Shown here one piece after another: positions 57,496-64,000 of a DNA stretch of 64,000 bases. Made by a program: the position numbers and the translations under genes. The notes under the pieces are model-generated. The model worked only from the letters and a program-made list of their open reading frames with translations. It had not been told where the DNA came from and ran no database searches. This DNA is from Vanessa cardui (taxonomy: Eukaryota > Arthropoda > Insecta > Lepidoptera > Nymphalidae): contig NC_061134.1 of assembly GCF_905220365.1 (NCBI RefSeq), positions 4,541,001 through 4,605,000 of the forward strand, written 5' to 3'. Within the stretch, counting starts at the first letter, position 1; each line of letters opens with the position of its first letter.

Positions 57496-60400
57496 ATGTC
57501 GGACTTTGAAGAGAAGGGTAAAAAGAATAGCTACAACGTGAACGATTTGTCTAAAGTTCAATTCACGAAAAATGGCTCCGCTAACGATAAAAGCAGGTAA
57601 ATATAAATTGTTATCGATTTTTTTAATGTGACCTTATTGTTGGTATGTGTTAGTGAAAAAATCAATTAATTTATGGCTATGACAAGTTCCGTGTTGTTAT
57701 TTAAAATATATGATATAAATTTAAATTGTTCTACTTAATTTATTTATATATTTTTGTGCACTTGCAGTTATTTTGTTAGTGATCCTTTAGTACGACAAAA
57801 TATAAAAAAGCAGGGAAATGAAATCTAGAATCTTTTTTTTTACATATTTTAATATCTTTTTGTGTTTTTGGATTAATTGAAAAATATATTTTTTAAATTA
57901 ATAAACAAATACAAAAAATCCACGAAATCTAGACTATTGATTTCTATATTCTAATGGTTCCGACATGTAGATACTAAATAATCAAAATATCTATGTTAGA
58001 ACTAAATGTAGATAAAAATAGATTATGCTATTTAAAAAATAGATAACAAGTTTTACATAGTACGTGAAAGACGTACAAATATTTGTTCTTTATTTATATA
58101 TCTGACAATACTTTATGGTATTAATTTATTGTACCTTATTTATCTACAAACGTAGCTGTAAAATAAAAACTAAAGTCGCAGAATACAATCGATAATTTCT
58201 TACAACAACGAGTCTTTGTTTTTTTTTTTGCTTATAGTATTGATCCTTTATTATTTTAAACTGTACGTTAGTTTAATTTCGAAATACCCGCAGACAGAAG
58301 GGGGGAAAAAGGCATTATTATTATAAAATAAACATACATTAATTGGAGTACCTTCAGTCTATAAGTATATGTATAATAAGTTAAATATATTATTCCATCA
58401 AAAACAATACTTGTCAAAAAAACCAAGTCTCGCAACTCAGTTGTTCTGCGGTAAAAAGTTGTGAGATCCATGTAATACCAAGTCTTATCCATGTAATACT
58501 TAAGCGACTTCCTGTCTTAATACGTCCACTCCCTAAGACCACGATCGTGGTCCATATATTGACTCGGCCATCGCATAAAAACACGTGTTAATTAAATTAT
58601 TTAGTGCGATGACCAAGTCAATATATGGACCACGATCGTGGTCTTAGGGAGTGGACGTATTAAGACAGGAAGTCGCTTAAGTATTACATGGATAAGACTT
58701 GGTATTACATGGATCTCACAACTTTTTACCGCAGAACAACTGAGTTGCGAGACTTGGTTTTTTTGACAAGTATTGTTTTTGATGGAATCTCATTTCTTTT
58801 TGTATTTTGTAGACAGTTCTACTTTTTTTCTTTTCGGTACCTTCTACTTATATCTACCAGCAACGAATTTTCTTAAAGCCCTCTCTCTGAATTATTAACT
58901 TTTCTTATTTTTGTAGGTAGCCTTCCGTTTTCTCTTTTCCGGTACTACTTCTTGAGCTTCAGCTACAGTTTTTCTAAGAGCCCACTCCCTATCTCTATGT
59001 GTTTTTCTGGGAGGCCTTGATGTTAAAATTTTTGACAAATCTGGACGGTAAATGATTCTTAGTCTGTTGTATTCACAAATTGAGGATTCCTGCGCTTTAA
59101 CACTTCCAAAGTCGATGTTAATTAGATGTAAACCGCCCAGACTTGTAACTCTCGAAAGTGCCACGTAAGCTTGACCGGATGTGAATACTGCAGAACCGAT
59201 ATCCATATTTTATGTAATTAATACACTAAAATATTAATATGTATATTATTATTAATAATATATACTATTATTAATAATATTAATTTTATTATTAAAAATA
59301 ATAATACATAATATCCAAATATTTAATAATATTATAAAATAAATTAAAAAATAATAAATAAATACAGGAAAAGCGGTCTTTGGAAATGTAAAGAAACATG
59401 GTCATAGTTTAGTCTGGTCTTGTAGTTATAAGTGTGCACTAGTTGAGAACGTAATTACACAATTAACAAACATTTTCGAAAGCTTATTAATATAATAAAT
59501 TTATTATATTGTTATTATAATAATATAATAAATAATCTTCCTTTGAATTTGTAATTTTTTTTTTTTTTTAATTTTATCATTTTGTTAATTATTTTAGTTT
59601 TTCCTTGGTTCATACACTAAACACTACTTATATTCCAAATTTGAAGCTTCTAGGTCTGCTAGAAGTGCCTTAGAATTTTGATGATCGGTGAGTCAGTGAG
59701 TGAGTGACAAAATTAAGAAACTTTGACCCGTTATAATTCTTAAACTACTAGTTCAAATTGAATGAAATTTGAAATATACCGTGTCTTTACAATGCTTGCA
59801 TGGTTACTGAAAATTCAGTCTTCTAGTTTTATCCACAACGAAGTTACAGGGGGTCGAAAATGGCCTGAATTGCTTCGAGAAAAGGATGGTACGGCCGTGC
59901 TGCTTTTTTGCTCGACTTGGTGGGGGCACTGCCGTGCCCCCAGAAACAAATCTTTTCTAAGCTCTGTACGCAGACACGAAATATATTTATTAATTCAATT
60001 AATTATAATTTATCAGTAGAATTACGAATAAATACCGCAGATTTTTCAGATTACATGCTTCGATCGATCAACAAATTCTTATAATTTATATGTAACAAAT
60101 TATACGAATTTGTTATATTATATATATATCGATATTATTGCATAATAAAATAATTTAATATTTGTTTAATGTCGATATTTTTTTCCTAATACTACATTTA
60201 TTTTCTACCTTTCAATAATAATGATCGTTAAATATAAAATAAAATTACAAGTTTCACGTATTATTACTGACTTAACTTAGTGGAAGGCAGTCTGGCTAAT
60301 TACCACCCGTCATAATTTTAATATTTTATAATTTGTTTCGATTTGGATGGTGGAAGTGAGCCAATGTGACTGCGGCCACACTAGATTTAACGCCATGGTT

Positions 60401-63400
60401 TCTAAGGTTGGTTATAATTATGTGGCCTGTGAATTAAAAGTTACAATATTGTCGTTGCAATCATTCGAATCATTGATAACTTGTCACATTTACTGCAAGA
60501 GATTCCAATTGATACTAATCATACTCATTTATATTTTATCTAAGTTCTCACCGTGCCAACGAATCTATTGTTCATGAGTTCATGAGTAGTACTTTACATA
60601 ATATTCCAGATTTTAATTTTTTTTTACTAAAATGGAACCTTTTTGTTTCCCGCTTTTAACCTTCATAGTGATAACGATTATCAAGTTCCGTGTCTTTTCC
60701 TTCCTTCCGATGCCTTTGAGTGGAAATAAAGAGAATATTAAAAAATATATATTTTTTTTTAATAAAAGATCTGTGTACACATCATACCTATAATTGCCTA
60801 TAATAAAAAATTCTGTTACAGCACTGCTGACACAGAAACAAATGGAAATGAAGTACCAAGTGTATCATTTATCACATTAGTAAGTACTTACATAATAAAA
60901 TAAAAATATTAAATCTAGACATGATGCTCGGAACATTTAAATTATAAGACTAAGAAGGCTATTTCATACTTCTTGTTAATGATCAACGTTTATTTTTGTA
61001 AAATAGAATGCTATTAAAATTATTCAGAAATATATTTAATATAATAATATTATATTACCAATTCACCATAATTAATTCAAATGCAGTCTAAGTAACGAAT
61101 TTAATACATAAATATTCTTTTCAGTTTCGATTCGCCAGCGGAATGGATAAACTGTATATATTCTTAGCAATAATGTTCTCAATATTGTGTGGATGTATGA
61201 CACCAATAAATACATTATTGTTTTCATCTTTGCTACAAAGTATGGTACGATTCGGTATCTTGGGTGAAGCTGATGTCTTCCTCGAAGCGATCAAAACCTT
61301 TGCAATTAATAACAGTATAGTCGGCGCAGTACTTGTTATATTCTCGTATCTTGCGACTGTTCTTATGAATATATCTGCGTTTAATCAGGTGGGTTCCGTA
61401 CAACAGTTTTATGATCGTTTATATGATGTAGGAACGTCTTTTAGTTTATAAGTATTTTTTTATGAGATCATCTTAATGTCTGATAATCTATTTATAATAT
61501 TTGACGACCTCCGTGGTCGCCTGGCGTGTACACCGGCTTTCAGGGGTACGCTACTCAGAGGTCCAGGGTTCGATTCCCGGCCGAGTCAATGTAGATTATC
61601 ATTAGTTTTCTATGTTGTCTTGAGTCTGGGTTTTTGTGGTACCGTCGTTACTTCTGATTTTCCGTAACACAAGTGCTATAGCTACTTACATTGCGATCAG
61701 AGTAATGTATGTGATGTTGTCTCATACATTTTACATGAAATGATAGTACGCCAGAAGGCTGTGTATGAGTAGAATTTGTGTCTGATAGTAATTATATATG
61801 CATAATTCAGACTACTAATAGATATATTAGACTAATTGTGATAATAATACAAGATAAGAAGCAATTATCATCACGGAGCACAATTTCTTTTATCTATAGT
61901 TAGTAGGTACCTGACTACATTGAGTGAAATATCTATTTCTAGTAAGAAATAGTATCCACTTCACTCAATATAGTATCATGATCAGTAAGTTATCATCGGA
62001 TAATTCATCATCGGATGATTTATGTGGACCTTCTAAATATAATTTATTATAAATATTCAAAATATCATAGTTAAAATTAGCTCAGTATAATGCTAACCTA
62101 CTACTACTAGTAGTAATAAAAGCATTTAATGAAATATAATATACAAGATAAATATTTCAATATGTAAACACAAAGGAAAAACTCTCTCATCAGATATTAG
62201 CCCAGTGGCTCAAGTTAGCTCAAGTTGCCGTGTCAATATAGTTTTTAAAGGAGCCAAAGTGGAAATTGCAGGTTGTAAGATATTTTAGAGATATTACCGG
62301 TTAATTTAACTGAGGTAGAATTTAAACTGTGATAAACTCCTGAGTTCAAAATGTAGTAGTATCATGGGGAGATTAAATTAATCAAATATATTAGTTACAC
62401 TTAACTGTAACGACATTTTTAAATATGAAAATAATAAATTAAATATATACAGTTGTACGAAACGTGTAAGCGAATCTTTTTAATTTCAAAAGGTATTCCG
62501 GATCCGTCAAGAGTATTTGAAAGCGGCTCTAAATCAAGATTTCGAATATTTTGACACACACCAAACAGGAGACTTCGCGAGCAAAATGACCGAGTGAGTA
62601 TATAATATTAAAGTAGAACAGCCTTCGGTTTATTTTGCTGTCTTTTCAACCGACTTCAAAAAGGAGGAGGTTATTAATTCGTCTGTTTTTTTTTTATAAT
62701 TGTTACCTATCTTCTAATCACAGATACATATTGATAGTTTAAAATACCTGTTAACCTTATATCGTAAATTAAACAATTAATATCTTTGCAGTATTTAGCA
62801 TGATAAGAAACGATATCTTAAATTAATTACACAAATCAAAGAGATTTCAACTTAGATTTTACCCTGAAGTATGTTTACTACTAGACTAACGCTTAACGTC
62901 TTAATATTTAACTGACCACCTTTAAATTTAACACACATTATCAATATTAACATAACACAAAAAATACAAGAGAAGCCGCGAGCCGATACAAGTTTTTATC
63001 ACTTACATATATACCTAGACTAAAGCGTCAAAAATACCAATTTCATTTTAGTATTCTCCCTTCTATTATATTAGTATGTATTTATATAATTGTAAAATAT
63101 AACTTGATTTTTTAGTGATGTTGTTAAACTGGAGGAAGGCATAGGCGAAAAGCTGGCAACGTTTATTTTCTATCAAGCATCATTCGTCAGTTCCATAATA
63201 ATGGCACTTGTAAAAGGTTGGAAATTGGCCTTGTTGTGCTTAATTTCTTTCCCCGTTACTTTATTCTTAGTTGGAATAGCTGGGCTGGTAAGAAATGCTT
63301 TAATTATTTTAATTCGGTGTAGCTTAACATAAAAAAAACATCACTAATTAAAAAAAAAAACATTTAATCTACTTTGAGGTTTATCTTTTGGTTTCATTTA

Positions 63401-64000
63401 ATAATTAATCGAGTGTCTTTTATATAAGATACAAAACATAAAAAAACTAACTTAAATATTTTTGTAACCAATATTATGCATCAAAGACAATTTGATGACA
63501 ATCGGAATTATTACTATACTAGCTAATCTATTGATAATAATGATTACCCAGACGGAGCTAAAATTCCTTCTGAAGTGCGCAATAAACTTAAAATTATTCT
63601 AATCTAAGTATATGTACTTATGTTTATATCATGATAAACATTAGAGTTTATCATATAAACACTCATTAGATAGGAAAGAGACCACATCCCCTCATGGGAT
63701 GGCAATCTCAAAAGTCAATTTTTCCACGGTACGAACGAGTTAACACGACACACTTCCAAAATTCAGAAATACTACTATTAGAAGTACAAAGAAATATTTC
63801 TAGAAAACTTCCTACTTCTAACAATCTAAATACTTAGGCTAGTTTTATTAGGTGTATGATAATTTATTCTTATATAAATAGATTGCTTCGAGGTTATCTA
63901 AAAAAGAGGCAATAGCATCCGGCAAAGCAGGTGCAGTGGCTGAGGAGGCGTTATCAGCAGTCCGGACCGTTTATGCATTCAGCGGTCAAAGGCAGGAAAT
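57496..64000 (+). CDS. ABCB full transporter (P-glycoprotein-like), gene B, 5' part
   Basis: Six exons: 57496-57596, 60822-60879, 61125-61388, 62493-62593, 63116-63287 and 63892 to beyond 64000, all with GT-AG junctions and continuous frame (268 residues visible). The start MSDFEEKGKK gives a charged cytosolic N-terminus, then VSFITLFRFASGMDKLYIF enters the first membrane helix. The frame continues through helices of TMD1, the intracellular loop (FDTHQTGDFASKMTDDVVKL, EEGIGEKL) and VYAFSGQRQE. The nucleotide-binding domains lie outside the window. Exons of 58, 101 and 172 nt equal those of gene A, and residues match at many positions, so the genes are paralogues. Expected role: ATP-driven export of hydrophobic compounds. 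Intron 1 (3.2 kb) holds a long hairpin and Helitron-type helicase debris; intron 3 holds a SINE. Confidence 0.9.
58392..58788. repeat. 184-bp near-perfect inverted repeat (long hairpin)
   Basis: Arms 58392-58575 and 58605-58788 are reverse complements without indels; I count two mismatches near the loop (CTCGGCC against CTTGGTC). The loop is 29 bases (58576-58604). Each arm also holds the perfect 16-base palindrome GACCACGATCGTGGTC (58537-58552 and 58628-58643). It lies in intron 1 of ABCB gene B. Two identical 33-residue open segments in opposite directions (MDKTWYYMDLTTFYRR...) result from the symmetry. Confidence 0.95.
58895..59206 (-). pseudogene. Pif1-type helicase C-terminal fragment (Helitron-like)
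   Basis: 103 codons with SGQAYVALSRVTSLGGLHLI, the conserved last motif of Pif1 helicases, then EYNRLRIIYRPDL and a basic tail (PEKRKRKATYKNKKS). Upstream the frame dissolves into AT-rich simple sequence (59216-59345), so only the end of the helicase survives. Helitron ORFs end in such a helicase; a cellular or viral Pif1 source is less likely. It sits 107 bases from the long inverted repeat. Confidence 0.75.
59216..59345. repeat. AT-only simple sequence
   Basis: Runs of TAATAATAT-type repeats lie between the helicase fragment and unique intron DNA. Confidence 0.7.
59920..59952. repeat. GC-rich short hairpin in gene B intron 1
   Basis: GGGGGCACTGCCGTGCCCCC is a near-perfect stem-loop in otherwise AT-rich DNA. 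Together with the helicase fragment it suggests the end region of a Helitron-like element. Confidence 0.5.
60285..60420 (+). repeat. Degenerate SINE-like family 2 copy
   Basis: GGCAGTCTGGCTAATTACCA, GTGAGCCAATGTGACTGC and TCTAAGGTTGGTT align loosely with the family. It lies in gene B intron 1. Confidence 0.4.
61500..61745 (+). repeat. Second tRNA-derived SINE family, in gene B intron 3
   Basis: The head resembles a tRNA gene with B box GGTTCGATTCC (61565-61577) and an A-box-like TGGTCGCCTGGCG (about 61513). The body has TTCTATGTTGTCTTGAGTCT, TACCGTCGTTACTTCTGATT and GTAATGTATGTGATGTTGTC. It is not a functional tRNA: the folded arms do not close. It is oriented with the host gene. Confidence 0.65.
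61917..61973. repeat. Imperfect hairpin in gene B intron 3
   Basis: CATTGAGTGAA with CTATTTCT faces AGAAATAG with TTCACTCAATA across a four-base loop, with a small internal bulge. The loop is short for a microRNA precursor. Confidence 0.5.

Noticed and set aside
58268..58876. Two similar proteins starting MDKTWYY
   Set aside because: They are the two arms of the inverted repeat read in opposite directions, not genes.
61505..61585. Possible tRNA gene (B box GGTTCGATTCC)
   Set aside because: The stems do not close and the sequence continues into a repeat body, so it is a SINE head.
61917..61973. MicroRNA precursor
   Set aside because: The loop is only about four bases and the arms are short; no mature-miRNA pattern recognised.

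Overview
This window is animal nuclear DNA. It is AT-rich, its genes are split by GT-AG introns, and transposon debris is dense. The repeats (a tRNA-headed SINE ending in (GTT)n, a second SINE-like family, Helitrons ending in CTAG, RTE and jockey-type LINE tails), the insect gustatory receptor and the methuselah-type receptor point to Lepidoptera, probably a butterfly. That assignment rests on pattern recognition; no search was run.

Layout. 1-8.5 kb: gene-poor repeat relics. 8.5-9.2 kb (-): first coding exon of a methuselah-like receptor, with a TATA/GATA promoter. 9.5-15.9 kb: LINE relics and AT-rich DNA. 16.0-17.6 kb (+): a complete small gene for an IFI27/ISG12-like membrane protein, with a TATA box, a spliced 5' UTR and a poly(A) signal. 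18.7-32.1 kb (-): an ABCB full transporter (P-glycoprotein/Mdr49 type). I rebuilt 23 coding exons (1,224 residues plus stop) with both nucleotide-binding domains intact; only the first short exon was not found. 32.4-35.4 kb (-): a THAP zinc-finger gene in two coding exons (564 aa), with a probable non-coding leader exon. 36.4-42.5 kb: three LINE pseudogenes and a nested SINE. 42.7-48.8 kb (+): a complete four-exon gustatory receptor (415 aa), with a 2.9-kb internally deleted Helitron in intron 1 and an RTE tail in intron 3. 50.4-51.7 kb: a nearly intact mariner with one nonsense codon. 51.7-57.3 kb: no gene recognised. 57.5-64.0 kb (+): the first six exons of a second ABCB transporter, which runs off the window. 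Its exons 2, 4 and 5 have the same lengths and phases as those of the first, so the two are paralogues.

Biology. The ABCB proteins would be ATP-driven xenobiotic exporters and the gustatory receptor a chemosensory channel, so the locus reads as a chemical-defence and host-sensing neighbourhood, although adjacency alone does not prove joint function. The most unusual structure is a 184-bp near-perfect inverted repeat in intron 1 of the second transporter, beside a Pif1-type helicase fragment. Other points of interest are a small inverted duplication inside a SINE, a perfect 24-bp hairpin next to a splice donor, and an uncharacterised repeat whose copies share a coding-looking tail. Gene models are conceptual splicing by eye from reading frame, splice signals and family similarity.
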